Position numbers and translations under genes: made by a program | Assembly (NCBI RefSeq): GCF_009870125.1 | Contig: NC_046680.1 | Span: 22,773,501-22,837,500, forward strand | Length of the DNA: 64,000 nt | Source of the DNA: Drosophila pseudoobscura | Taxonomy: Eukaryota; Arthropoda; Insecta; Diptera; Drosophilidae | Direction: 5' to 3' | Notes under the pieces: generated by a model | What the model saw: the letters and a program-made list of their open reading frames with translations, nothing else | What the model was told of the DNA's origin: nothing | Databases searched by the model: none | Shown: positions 30,422 through 44,109 of the stretch, in pieces | Position numbering within the stretch: position 1 is the first letter of the stretch | Layout of the letters: each line of letters begins with the position of its first letter

Positions 30422-33400
30422 AAGGGGCATCTGGAGCCCACCTGCGGTCCTCGGGTAAAAGTTAAAGCTGTTGCCATTTATGTTAATTTAAATAAATTAA
30501 TCACTCCACATATTAGTCCTCTTTAGTGTGGCTTACATCATGTCGCAAGAAGATCGTCGGAACCGTCGCAACCGTCGACGGTTCTGTTTTCCGTATCTTT
30601 TGTGTCTGTGTTCTTTGCCGTCGTCTGCTTTTCAACAGCTGTTGGCTCTGAATTTTCCTATCAACTGCTGCTTACTGCTTCGGCTCCCACCTCTTCTTCG
30701 ACCTGCCCGCCTGCCGTATTGCCGTATTTTGCACGTCTGCACGTTCGCCACTGCAAAAAAGAGCCAGAAAAAGCTGTTCCAAACCGAAGAAAAACAGCAA
30801 AAAAACAGTTGTCAAAATGTGGTACATGGGAAAAAAATTATTCACTATTCTTTTGTCTTGTAGTTTTTTACGTATTGCTGCACGTTCCTCAGTGGAATAT
30901 CCGATATCTTCTAACCAGCGTAATGTGGGGCAGAGGGATTCCTTCAGGGGCGGAAATGTTTTGGGGCACGTTCCAGGGCTTCGGTTACCCGAAAGTCGAT
31001 TGATACACTCCTCCATCCGTAACACAGCTGAAAGTATCTAAAAGTAGTATCTTTCATGGTGGCATCTTCCATGGAAACAGTTTGGCAATCCAATCATCTT
31101 TGTCTTTAGAATTCCCCATTTCCGTTTCGGCTTTTCAGGTTTCTTCCTTCCATGTTTCGAGTTGTCTTCTGGCTGACCCAGTAATTTCCCTTTGAAGAAA
31201 GTTGCTCCTTGGCAGAATGGTCCCCGTAACCATACCCTTACCCATACCCTAACCGTAAACATATAGAATGAACAAACTTTATGTCAGAAGAGATCTTTTG
31301 TCCAGAGTTTTCTGTGTGTTGTGTTGGTCTTTTGCTTGATTTTCGGGTTTATTTTTCATTTCTCATATTTTGTTTGTTTGTTTCTGGCTTCTGGCCTTTT
31401 ATAGTAAGTATAATGCTGTGCTGTGCTGTGCTGTGCTCTCCCGTGATGATAACAATGCTGAGCAAAACTTTTTAGCAGCCTTTTATGTACTCTCCCTCTC
31501 CCCTCTCCCATACCCCAATACCCCACTTGCCTCGCACTCATTCGTTTTTCCTTGGACGCTTCCTACTCCTCTGTAGCTCTTTTTGGCATCTGGAAGCTCG
31601 GGATTCTCTCCTCGGGATCCCTCTCCTTGAGAAGGAGAGCATTCTGATGCGTAATTCATTACGAGTCTGAGGGTTCGCCTTGGGTCTGGGGCTCTGTTTA
31701 CTCCGGTTTCTCTGGTTTCTGGCCTTTGCGGAAGTCTCAGTTTCAATTTCAGTGCAAGATATCGCACAAACTATTTGTATTTTTGTATCTGAGTTCTGCT
31801 CATACTTTATCCCCACACCCACTCTCTTGCTCCATTGTTCTCTGGTCTGCTCTCCCCCTAATCTCTGCTGCTGTGGCATGCCTTGGCCTGTTGTTCGTTT
31901 ATCCTAAGTCTACGCTTATGAAAACATACATTTTTCACTGGCGATAAGAAGTTTCTGAAACAGTGAAAGCTCTGCTGAGCGGACTGTCCGCCCCAGAGAG
32001 CCCGCACTGTATCTACAACATTAAATATACATAAATATCTAAGCGCTACTGGGGAATGCTTATCCCGTACATATCCCACATACGTACAAATTCCTCTCTA
32101 TGAGTTTAAAGAGTCGACTAGGCGATACCCAACACTTGGGAAACATGGGGAGAAACATTCCGTTGGATCTTATCTGGATAATCTGTATATGAAATAATCC
32201 CTTCTGTTAAAGGAGAACCCCAGAAGCTTCCACAGATTCGAATATCTCTGGGAAAAGCCTTCCCTCCTTCCTGCAACTGAAAATCTGTTACAGTCAGCGA
32301 ATAAATTGCACTCATTAAATATTTATTAGATTGCCAGACGCCTAGATTCCCGGCTCTCCTCCCCACTCCTCCACGGAATACTCAAGTGCGAGTGCGAGTG
32401 CGAGTGCCAGTACTCGTATCCATGGGCTATGTATCTCCTGAATGTATCTTCCCTTCCTTGACTTTCTTTCTTTATAAATTCATAAAAATCGTATGCGATA
32501 CACGGACAGAACCCTTTTGTTCATATGATAATGAGAGCTGTTGCGCCTCTGTTCGTTCTCCTTTGGGTTCCCTCGCCATCCCCATCCCCATCCCCATTCC
32601 CCCGCCCCTCTTTTCTGTGCCTATTTTGGCCAGAATTCTTTGGGTTCTGCCCCTCAAAGTCATGACATGTGCCGGCGCGGACCAATTTATGGCCATGGAT
32701 ACTATAAATTGTGGCCGAAGCTATTGATTTGCTGTTGGCCATTCAGGCTGCCGCTGCTGCTGCCGCCGCCACTGCCACTGCTGCTGCGTGTGGTGACAGT
32801 TGACAGTTGAGTTACAAGGTCATTATGTGGGGTTGTGTTGGGCGGAGTGGCGTGGAAGTGGAAGTGGGGAAGGGAACTGACTGGACCCATAGACTGGAAC
32901 TCGTTGGTGCGTCATGGGATAGAAACGTATCTATGGGTCTGCGGGCAGGCGAGCAGGAGAGCAGGCGAGCGCGTGTATGAGCGCAATTACAGTTAATGTC
33001 CAAAGCGTGGATTCATTTCCGTTTTAAACAATTTTTGCCTTCTTTTGGATTTTTTGTTCGGTTTTTCGGTTGATTGATGGTTCGGAATAGAGAGGCTGAA
33101 AGGTCATCCCATCCGAATGACTGGCAGCAATCTCTCATCCATTGTTTTGCCACACAAAGGAGAAGGAGAAGAAGGAGGAGGCGGAGGCGACCCCTAGACC
33201 GAGATGATCCCTCGCCTGAGACCTAGATTGAGCCGTCCCTCCGACTGCCTGTCTGTCTGTCTGTCTATCTGCCTGTTCGAGTCGTGTCTGCCTCTGCGTA
33301 TCATCCGTAGATATAAATCTCTGGTTTTTTTGGTTAGAGGTTCACTTTTTTGCTGGCTGCTACTGCTTCTGCTGTTCTTTGGCATTAGATTTCCATATTT

Positions 33401-34249
33401 GTAGAATCAATTAGTGTGTTTGACACTCGATAAGGCCACGGCCAGCAGGTCTTGGCTGGAAGTGGAAGTGGGTCGCAGCTTGAAAGTGCAATGCGAACGA
33501 GGAGCGCTTTCTCCCAACCGACACAGGGGGAGATGCAGAGCTGCACGATGGAAGCCACAAGATACAAGATACACATACTGACAGCTACTTAATCGAAGTC
33601 CAGAGTGAAATGCAGCCAAGACCAAGACCCAAAACCCAAGACCCGAATCGGAAACCGAAACCCAAGACCTGGGTCTCAAGGGAGCCAGAGATGAAGATGC
33701 CCGATGGCCGATGGCCGACTGGCCAGATGACTGCCGCATTCCACTTGGCCAAAGCCAAAGCTGCAGGCCCCAAAAAATACACTCATACTCATACTTAAAC
33801 TCATACCAAACCATGCCACAAGATGTGTCTGGCTGTTCGGGGTATCTTTGTTTTTGGTGGATGGTAGATGCTGGATGCAGGAACCTGTTTGCTTTGGGAT
33901 TTGGTCTCTTATTTTTATTTTTGTTTCGATTTTTTTTTATGTTGAAAATTTACGAGTTTGGCGAATACCAAGCGGGAAGAATTCAATGAACTCGTCTTCT
34001 AACTTGGCTTTCGGCTCTCCTCGAGAGAGTGAAGAGTGTGTGTTCGAGAGTAGGTCTGTGTGTGTGTGTGTGCTAAGTGGGCAGATCCCCAGACATGGTC
34101 TCGGGCCATGTAAATGGGGAGTTCTCCATTCCCTGCCCCCTCTACCCCTCTACCCATGTCCCCCTCCCTACCAAAACACACAGAAATTGCTTTCGAATTG
34201 GATTAGCAACATACGAAAAAGTTTGTTCGTTCTCCTGTTGCTGCCACAG

Positions 34250-34820
34250 AACTTGTATGCCGCATGTTGCAGTCGTGTTGATGTTGATGTTGTTGTTGTC
34301 GGGGTGTTCCTGTTGCAGCTTCTTGTTCCAACATTTGTCTTGTCATTGCGATTGTTGTAGCTGTTGTTGTTTTTGTTCCGAGTGATTGTTGAACTTATTG
34401 TTGGAGTTGTTGTATTTGTCGTCGTTTCTGTTTTTTGTTGTTGTAAATATTTGTTAGTTACTGTTATTGATCCTTTTTGTGGGTGTTGTTGAACAATTTT
34501 TGTTATTGTTTTGTTGTTGAAGTTTTTGTAGAAGCTATCAACTTATTGTTGAATTTACTGTATTTGTTATTGCAGTTGTTGTCGCTGGGCTTGTTGTTGT
34601 AATTATTTTTGTAACTATTGTTAATAGAATCTTTATTGTTATAGATTTTGTTGTTGTAATTATTGTATCGTGTATTGTTGTAGCATAATTTGCTTTTGTC
34701 GAAGATTCAAGATTAGTATTTTGTGAAATATTTCGGCTTTGTAGCTGTCGAAGTTTGTTTTTGTGGTATTATTTTGCTCGCACTAGATTCCTGTTGTTGT
34801 AGTTTTAGTTGTTGAAATTA
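34250..34820. repeat. Imperfect TTG-rich tract
   Basis: About 570 bp made largely of TTG, TTA and TTTG units on the + strand (CAA-rich on the other), too imperfect for a single microsatellite and without a long open frame. Confidence 0.7.
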
Positions 34821-37800
34821 TTGTGGTCTCTCTTGTTTGCCAAAGGCCAGATGATGCGTCGCTTTCATGGCCTGCCCCCATCCGATGTCCAATTAGTTGC
34901 AGAGAGTTGTGCGTTTTTGGTCGTCGCCCCACTTGCCCCATCGTCTGTGACCAACTTTGGACACAAATCTGCCCTCCCCGCTCAGCCCGCTCGGCCCGCT
35001 CGGCCCACTCTGCCCACTCTCCACCCGACCCGTTCAAAGATATTTTTAATTGTGGACAACGGACAATTAGTCTTCAACTTATAATTAAATGTAGCCAAAG
35101 CTCTGACGATGGCCAAAGCCACTAAGCGACACTAAGAGTCGGACATCTAAGTTTTAATTGCCATCATTTGTTGGAGTACTCAAGCACGTTGTGGGGGTGG
35201 GGGGAGACGAGACTCAATAAATCCATTTAAAGAGCAGAAGTGTTTGGCAACAGATTTGAATGCGTAATAATCAGCAAGAGAAGGCATAGGGCTACAATCG
35301 GAAGCGTAGTAAACCCGAAAACTGTATGAAAATCGATTGCTAGAGGCCCAATGGGTTTCCCGTTTAGTTAATAAACATTTAACCATCGAATATTGGCCTC
35401 TGAAAAACCACTGAATGTTCTCTTTAAATTGAAACCTGCTGTCGGCCACCAGTTGAACATCAAATTTTGATCAAAAACTAAATTAATTATTCAGTTATTC
35501 AAAACATGGAAAGCCCCAAAGGAAAATCGAAAACAAAACATTCGTTTCTCTATGGTTTTTTGTGCAATGCCTGCCCCAAGCACTGAACATAGAAGTGTGT
35601 TTGTGTGTGTGTGTGTTCATGCCCCATCATCTTTTATTCAACGATCTTCGAATATAATTTTCAGCAATTTTAATTGCTTAAACAATGGCCTTTTTGCGGG
35701 CATTTAACAAAGTATCTGAGAACAAAACAGACAAAACAGACAAAGACAGAGAATCGTCTTCAATTTATGGCAGAAATAGAGGCAAAAATACAGTCAGATA
35801 CAGGCACATACAGATACAGATACATCGCTCTAATGACTCGAACTAACCTTCGGCAACAAATCACGGGCTGTCAGAGGCAGAAAGATGAAAAATAAATATA
35901 CAGAAAAATATAAAATACAAATACAATGGCCAGCAGAAGATTTAATAAAGCACCAGCCAGCAGCAGCACCCCAGTGGCAGTGGCAGTGGCAGCGGCAGTG
36001 GCAGCGGCAGCCCACCATCGAAAGGCCAATCAAGAGAAACCTGTTGCAATGCTCTGCTGCTGCTGCTGCTGCTTCTATGGCTCTTAACTTGTTTCTTTTG
36101 CCGTGTTTTATATTCTGCCTCTTCTGTTGTTGTAATGCAGAGGGTTCTTGTGGGTCTTGTTCACAGTTTTTCACCGGTTTCCACCCCCCTCCCGCTGTGC
36201 TCCCTCTGTTTTGGCATTAGAGGAGAGACATGAATGTTCATTAAACCGTAACCGCAGCGGCAGCGGCAGCAGCAGCAGCAGCGTCAGAGTTGTCAAGCTC
36301 TCGGTGTCGCCTCTAAAGCTAAACATTGCGGCAAATGCCAATGCAAATGCCTCAGTGGCTGCCTTTAGGAGAGCTTCATAGAGAGCCCCCATATCAGTGA
36401 CATTTAAGCAGGAAGGTGGCAATATGCTGCTGCTGCTGTTGGCTAGAGTCGCCCAACAACGAAGGATGGATGCTCTTCTTCTTTCCTTCGATACCATTCA
36501 TGTTTCTTAATGTTTACTTGCTGCCAAATACAAAATGGATCTAAGTCAAGGAGCTATGGAACTGTGTGAATGTTGGTTTATGCTTAGTTCTTACCAGGGA
36601 TCCCATGATTCACCGAATGTATCTCTGTATCTCATGGATAACGAGACTCCCAGTATTTAAATCTGCCACAAATTTCACACTTTTCTTCCCCCCGAAATCT
36701 ATTTTAAATATTTTTCACAGCAAACTGCTAAAAGTCGTCCCAAAATTTAACAGACTCTTTCGAGTTCTTTTGTCGGTGGTTTGGGGCTCGTGTTCCACTC
36801 ATTATAGCCCCCGATCCTCGGCAAAAAAGGTCTCGTCTTACACTCGGGGCACACAGAAACAAAAGGGATGGACAACGAGTCAAACGCGCTTTTGGCCTTC
36901 GGGCATTAAACTTTACTTAGCCATAGCCAAAGGCATAGCCATGTTTCCCCCTTAACTTTTTACATTTGTGGCAAATGTTGCATCATCATTAATACAGACA
37001 GACCGCAACAACAGAGCACAATCATTGATGCTGATGATGATGGTGGTTCCTCTCGTTCTCTAGAGGGTCTTCCCACTCGGCAGCACTCCCTCTCTCTCTC
37101 TCTGTGTGTCTTTCAAATGAAAATGCAGGCAATGATGACAGCTGCTCCTTAAGTTAAACCTTTGTATTCGATTCGAAATGTTAATGGTTAATGCCAAGAC
37201 GAGCCTATGCCACTAGGCGGAAGGTGCGGTGCTGTTCATGAGTCACTCCAAAAAAAGGCGAGAAAATGTCAGCGCCAGGGGGGAGGAGTCTCTATGGGTC
37301 TGTGGGTCTGTGGCTCTCAGTAAAGACCCAAACCGAATGCAATTTATCACATGTTGCAATGAAAAATCTGTGAAATGCACTCAGGTGCCGTCAAATATTT
37401 AAAGCATGCCACAGAGAGCAAGGCAACAGCAACAGCAACAGCAGGGCCTCTGGTCTCTGGTCTCTGGGCTCTGGTGAAGTCATTAAGCTGGAAGTTAGGT
37501 AACTCTTCTTCGAATGGTCTGTGGCAGAGGCCCTGCAGCTGCAACGGAGCACCAGCCAGTGGAGGCAGGTTGCAGCACTGCCGCTGGATTGAGCCGTAAT
37601 TAGTCGGCGGCGGAGATCTTTTGTGAACCCCCCTCTCTGCTGCCAGTGTGTGTTGCAAACGTACAAATTAGATGTTCAGCGGCTATGTGGGTCGCCTGGG
37701 AATTAACACCCGCAAAAATGTGTCACTGATCCCCTCGTTGGATAGGAGAATAATCTCTGAATAATCTGGAAGCACCCCGAAGCGAAGAGCTCCCCATAGC

Positions 37801-38467
37801 TACTCCACGCGGTATTCAAATCGGAATGGAATGGAATCGCATTCCAGGCACGTTGGAAATTAACTAAAAAGGGAAAAAGAATAAAAAGAGCACAAGAAAA
37901 AAGAACCAAAATACATTCAAATAAAATGAAAAGGCAATCACAGTAACAACAACAACAACAACAACAAAAACAACAACACTCTACTGCTGTGGGCACGGTC
38001 CAAGAGGTGTTGAGGTGACCACGACACCGCGGCCGACCAGGTGAACAACCCGTCTGACTGTCGACCGTCGATTGGCTTTTTGGGAGCTCTGTGTTTTTTT
38101 TACAGCTATTTACTCTCCCTCTCTCTCTCCCTCACTCTCCAACTCTCGCACTCTCTCTCTCTCTCCTGCACCTCTCTTCTTTGGTTTTTTCGGTTGCGTT
38201 TGCTTTGTGCTTGGAGCACCTGTTTGTTTTTCTTTCCGACATGCTGTTGAGATCTCTAATTATACTCGCCTCTGCTTTTTCTGTTTGCATAAACAAAGAA
38301 AGTTTGAAGCCAAAACAATAAAAACACAAAAACAAAATTAAAGCAAAAATTACAGTAGATAAATACAAAATGTCTAAATTATCGTGGGGTTACGGTTCAA
38401 CCGACCAACCATCAAACGGTAGCCGTAAAAGTGTGAAAATTATTACCAATCGCACGAAGAGCACGCG

Positions 38468-38761
38468 GGGAACCCTCATTCTAATGGGGTGTTTTCTATG
38501 AAAGTGCGTATATAGGAGGACTATATAGCTGGCAATTATTGAACAGCGAATCACTGATTAAATCTGTAACAGTACCCAAAAAGGTGGCCCAACCTTTAAG
38601 TGTTCTAAGGGAACTCGGGTTCTGGTGAGAAGGGCAAGGATATAGGAGTATCCATGGGATTAATCTCCAGATCAATATAAACCTTACATTTTCAATGAAT
38701 GGTTTCAAGGGAACTCTGGTTCCAATAGAGTTATTTCTATGAAAATGTCCATATAGAAGCA
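38468..38761. repeat. Diverged tandem repeat, three copies
   Basis: Copies near 38468-38520, 38608-38650 and 38707-38761 share GGGAAC...GGTTC, a TTTCTATGAAA block (copies 1 and 3) and an A/TATATAG-A/G-AG end. Spacings are about 140 and 100 bp. Confidence 0.5.
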
Positions 38762-38829
38762 CCAATAAATCCAGTAATTTTTCTGGGAAAAATTAAGGAA
38801 ATCGTATCAAAAGTTTTGGTTTTACTCAC

Positions 38830-38854
38830 TATACCCGATACTCAAAATGAGTAT
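38830..38854 (+). mobile_element. Isolated DINE-1-like left terminus
   Basis: TATACCCGATACTCAAAATG and following bases match 5058-5082 of the full DINE-1-like copy. Similarity stops soon after, so this is a truncated fragment. Confidence 0.6.
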
Positions 38855-38949
38855 AGGTTGTGTTTAATTATACAATAAAGATCGAAATGTTTCTTTTTCT
38901 CTTGAATTTCTTTATACATGTTTTTGTGCAACACACCCTGTAATTTTTG

Positions 38950-39016
38950 CCGTTCCATGTTTCATAATTTTGTGAAAAATTGCCTGAATATTTCCCGTTC
39001 CATGTTTCATAATTTT
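38950..39016. repeat. 22-bp direct repeat
   Basis: CCGTTCCATGTTTCATAATT plus two T occurs at 38950-38971 and 38995-39016, offset 45 bp. Confidence 0.8.
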
Positions 39017-42000
39017 TCCCTATGAACTTGCTAATTTTTTGTGTGCTTTGATGGAAGTTATGTAAAGTGAAGGCCCTCTGGCTGGGCAGTGGGAGAGGGA
39101 GGGGAGGGGAGGGGGAGCCAGTGCTGGTGGTAGCCGTGACTTTTGTTCAGCTTTTTGTCTGTTGCCATCATCGTGTCGCATCATGGTAGATCCACCATCG
39201 TCATCGAGTCACTTTCACTGTCATTGGAGGTGCCCCAAAGATTATGATGGTGATTGTGTGCGCTGTTTCGATTGTTTATTTTTAGTTTTTGCCATGTTGA
39301 TATCATCAGTGAATGAATGAGTGGACGAATGAACGAACGAACGAATAAGTACAATAAATGGTTATTTTTGTTTGGAATTACTCGCTACTCTGTACCGTAC
39401 GCCTTTCGCCCTAAATTTTATAGAGCGGTGTTTTTTTTGTTTGCCTCGGATATGGAAATGGAATTCAATTCGTAGGGAGTTCAATTATTTTTCATCAAAT
39501 TTCGGATAGCTACGAATCATGCTGGGGCAGCAACAGCAACAGAAGCAGCAACAGAATGTACTTTACACAGCAGTTGGCCGTACAATAAATGTACAGTACG
39601 TAGTATTTTTAGCAACGATTGGTTCAATATTTGTTGAACAAAATGCGAACAATGCTTTCAGAGGAGTGCAATGTCGTCTCACTGCCGCTCTTTGTGCCCG
39701 GTTGTTTGTTATCTGAAATGTCTGTAAATGAAATGCATTCGCAATTAAGTCTGGAATATTCATTCGATATTCACGTGGCCTATCAGTCCATCAGATATGT
39801 CCCCTCTTATTGGTCTTGTGTGTTTCGGTTCCGTTCCCCTTTGGCTATCGAGGGCACCCACCTGCTATCGGCTTTTGGTTTCGTGGAATTCGGAGCAATT
39901 GAAGCAGTCAGTCGGCCCCTGATTGATCCGACACTTATATCAGTTTTAAGTGGATTGATAGCCCTGAAATATTAATCAGTTTTTTTGGGCTCTGGGAGTG
40001 TGTTTTCGAGAATCGACTCAAAAGTCCAAAAGCAGTGCTTATGGATAGTATGGATATAATGTGACATTTAGGCGGTGTTTTTATGGTGTGTTTCCTTTCA
40101 GAAAACTGATCTTAATCGCTTGTCCAACGCGACATCGATTCTCTCCCCTGCCCAACCACGAGACGCGAGTGTGCGAGTGCGAGTCGGAGTGCGAGTGTGT
40201 TGCAATCCACGCTCTCCTCAAAGCGTGTTTTAGATACCAGTACGACTCCAGAGCTCCGTCTCTGCTGTGTGCTGTGGGCAGAGATACGCAAAGTATCTCC
40301 GGCCTGACCCACAACCCACACACAGAGCCATGCTAAAGAGATACAGATACAGATACAGATACAGGGAGGGAGCATACAGTGCAGCAGTGCAGCAACTGGG
40401 ACTGGGCCTGGGTTTGGGCCTGGTCTCGCCTGCAACTTTTACAATCAGAGCTAATTAGCAAATTCATGCTAATTTCGAGTTGTAACAAATAAAATTACAA
40501 CGACGCGTCGCGTCGCATCGCACGTGTCGCTTTATGTAATTAGTTGCAACATGTTGGCCAAAGTTTACTCTCTTTCTCGCATCGAGATATAGAGAGAGGG
40601 AGAGGTAAAGATAAGCACTCGTTGGAGTGCCGGTTGCCCTGTCCTTGCCTCCTCGTTACGAGTGATAAAACAAAAGTTATGGCAACCCATGGGAACCCCT
40701 CTTGAGAATGCTGGAATCACTGAGAAATTCGCATAATTCATAATGAAGATGTTGTAAAGAGTGATCGCTCGAGACTGGAAGAGGGAGGGATGGATGGATG
40801 GATGAATGGATGGGTGCATGGACAGATGGATGGATGGGACTCCGGTCTAGGGCTCGTTTATCATAATGCAAAAAAGGGTCTGCCCAGGACGGGCTCCTCT
40901 GGGGCAGCCAGCCAAGCGCATAATTACAAGTTGTGTGCCACAGTCCAGTCTCCCTTTCGATGAAGGATGGACGGGAGACGATCACGGGACTCGATCTGTG
41001 ACCATTGCGGCCATTTATCGTGTCACGCGGCCATATCTACTGTTAGCTACTGAAAGGCTGGGGCTTTCGAGGCCTAAAATCGATTTCAGTTATTGATTGT
41101 AATGACTCCTTGGGCCCCATCCTTCATGGCTGCCTTCCATCTACCCAGTCCGTCTCTCTGTCCGTCTGTCCGTCAGGCCGTTTCCCTTACAGTCTTTTGT
41201 ATCTTTTCAGCCTAGACTGGGTTTCTGGTCTATCTTTTCAGCCTGGTCTCCTCCCCATTCGGTTGGGTGATTAATTTTTGTGTCGAGTCAGGTTTGGGCT
41301 GCCCGCCCCCCTTCCCCTCTGCCGCTCTGGTGCCTTTTGTGATTTGAAAAATTAGTGCAAACTGCAAATGATCATAAATCAAACAGTTTTGTTGATTGCA
41401 TTCGAAGTGCCCACAAATTGCATGATTTTGCAATTTCTGGCCTCTTTACGAGGCACTGCACTGACTGTGGCATGGTCCTCTGCTGCCTCTGCTGCTGCTC
41501 CTCCTGGAACGTTGCAGTTTGCATTCCCCGGATGCTGCTGACACACGACTACAGTCAACAATCGGCAGTCGACAGACAACGGACAACGGACATCGATTCC
41601 TTGTCCTTTGTCCAACACGACAGAAGATATTCCTCCTCTTGGTAGTTCCGCAAATAACTCGAATTTTTCTTACGCGAAATCAACTGGCACGAAGCAAAAC
41701 GAAAACCAACCTAGCCGAAACGATTGCCTGGCATTTTACGAGTATCTCTTCTTCATTCCTGGCTGAAATTTTATTGTTTTGTAATTAAATTTCAAAGGAA
41801 AAAAAGGGAGAAAATCAGGGGGAAAGGCACGTTTCGACATCTAAGCCACAGTTCCAGGCCTGCAGGCCCAACTCTGGGCCACAGGTGACGACTTGCCTGT
41901 GGATGATAACTGGTTTCCCCGCTATGTAAATGAAGTATCTACGACTTTGGCTAATACTCGTACTAACGTACGAGTGGAAAGAAAAAGAGGGGCATCGCGT

Positions 42001-42092
42001 GTGCGACCTTCGCTCATCGATGATTATGATGAGGGACAGACAGAACGCAAAAAACCATATAAACATTGAACAATTGCACACAAAATGAAACC

Positions 42093-42143
42093 CAACTCAG
42101 CGCCAACTTAGCCCCAACACAGCCCCAACTCAGCCCCAACTTG
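42093..42143. repeat. 11-bp tandem repeat (AACTCAGCCCC-like)
   Basis: About four to five units of an 11-base motif with small changes. Confidence 0.75.
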
Positions 42144-43009
42144 CGCCTGAACATGGAGCATCGCACGAAGATAACTCCATGACGTAACCCATTCTCGAGG
42201 CGATTGCTCTCCACTCTCCACTGTCCACTGTCCGCTCTCCAGTGACCAATCGTCAAGAGTGTTTCGATCATTAGCTAATAATTTACGCCATTAATTTGAG
42301 GGCGAACAAACGTGGAAGAGCCTTTAGGCCGAAATGGGGGATCGTTCTGGTAATCGGCTTAAGGTTTATGGAAGACCATTTACTTTAATGAACTCCCATA
42401 CATGCGTGGCCTCTGGACTGGGCGGGTGGTCTCTGGTCTCTGGTCTCCGGTCTCCGGTCCATGCTCTAAGAATGTTCTGTAGCTCAAAGTGGATCTCTGT
42501 CGCTACTGTGCTTTGTTTTCCAGCTCCCTCTCTATCTCGTTTGAGTGTGTTATCGGGTTTTGCATACTCTTTACAGTGTCCGTTGCAGCACCTGGGAGCA
42601 TCGCTAATTAGTGTCGCCATTTCAATTAGTCCCCGGAGATGTGTGGCCCAGATGGGTGTCACCCAGAGAGACCAACACCCAACCAACAGTGCTACGTCAT
42701 GCGATTGGAGGTCTCTGATAGTACGTCCGTCACTACCTGTCCTCGTGGTACCTTGAAGTATCGTTGCATATCGCCAGCCAACAACAAAACCTAACCGGTT
42801 CCATTCAGAGCGTGGTGTTTCGGGGGCAGAGGGCAGCCGACAGCTGAGAGCAGAGGAAAATGGCAAAAAGCAGGAAAAAAATGCGATAATACCACTATGT
42901 GGGCGCTTGAACTGAACCCAAGAGAAAGCGAGGAGCCAGTAAAGTGCCAAGGGGAGAGAATGATTCCCCCCAATGGGACACTATACCATATTGACTGGCC
43001 CTGCGTTGC

Positions 43010-43590
43010 TGTTGGCGACCCACAAAATGTTTGCAAAACGTTGAGGAATCTTGTAAGCGCAGGGGAAAACCATAGGAAGGAATCTACCAGAGCTTTTGTC
43101 TGCTAAAACCTTGTCGATTAGCGTTCAAGAAGGGGGGTATACAGGGGTATATCATGTTGAAGGGTACACTAAATGCAAATTGGTGACCCCGACAAGTTAA
43201 TTACGCTTAAGAGCAATGTTGAAGGAATCTGTCAGAGCTTTTACTTGGCGAACCATAGTTTATTAGCGTTGAAAGAGGGGTATATGGAATGTTTAAGAAT
43301 ATCCTTGGCAGGTAATGGCGATTGGTGCCCCGACATCTTCATTATTAGTTAATTGGATGTGGCAAGGATCGTGAGGAAATGAATCTGCTTTACTTGAAAG
43401 AGGGGATCTAGAATGTTTACGGATAGCTGGTGACCCCGACACGTTACATCGTGGAGCTGTATGAAGGGAATGGGGAGTTTGTGAGAAAGGAATTTGTATT
43501 AAATACCAAAACATTGGTGCTTGTTGTTTACATAAGAAGTGTGATATGTTTGAGTAAAAGATAGCCAAAATTGGTGACCCCGACCAACTC
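43010..43590. repeat. Diverged tandem repeat carrying a GGTGACCCCGAC motif
   Basis: TTGGTGACCCCGAC occurs at 43180-43193 and 43571-43584, with one-base variants at 43322-43334 and 43427-43440 and a weaker form near 43012. Between them, shared strings recur: GGAATCTR.CAGAGCTTTT, TTAGCGTT.AA and AGAGGGG..TA.GGAATGTTTA. The period is 105-168 bp. Confidence 0.65.
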
Positions 43591-44037
43591 GTTTTCCGTT
43601 GAAACTATTGGAAAAAGCCTCACCGACCTGACACACCCACAGCTAATAAATTTAAATCATAAACCATAAATAATCGCATTAAACGTAAACGATGTGCTAA
43701 ACAATCGGAAGCGCCTTTCAAAGTGTGCTTTAATTTGGAATAAACCGGAATTTCATTTCATATTTTGCATAATTCGTAAATCCCCAAAAAACACAACTGA
43801 GAATGAGAAAGTTTTGCCGTTGCTGTTGCTATGGAAAGTTTTCCCATGTGGCATTTCCCAAGCGGAAATGCGGAAGAGCCATATGGAGCAAGTGCCATAA
43901 ATTAGTATGTCGCTTACAGAAAAATAATTAAATGCATGAAACTATTATATATTTATTCCATAATCTATGTGCTATCTGTTGATACAACGTATCGCTTGAA
44001 ATAACATTCGCCTTCCATTTTCCATTCTCCATTGCAG

Positions 44038-44109
44038 CCTTCGGTCACGCTTCGAAACGCAGGGTTTTCCTTTGAAGGAAATTCGGGAAGAATAGAAGTC
44101 CATGTGGAG
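44038..44109 (+). other. Exon-like segment (72 bp) with acceptor and donor
   Basis: CCATTCTCCATTGCAG precedes 44038 and GGAG|GTGAGTCC follows 44109. The 72 bases are open in one frame (PSVTLRNAGFSFEGNSGR then IEVHVE). It could be an alternative 5' UTR or coding cassette exon of the gene spanning this interval, or chance. Confidence 0.3.

Noticed and set aside
31220-31262. Telomere-like CCCTAA/CCCTTA string
   Set aside because: Only a few irregular units; Drosophila telomeres do not use this repeat.
42366-42950. 194-codon minus-strand frame
   Set aside because: Runs through simple repeats (GGTCTCTGG units) and shows no domain.
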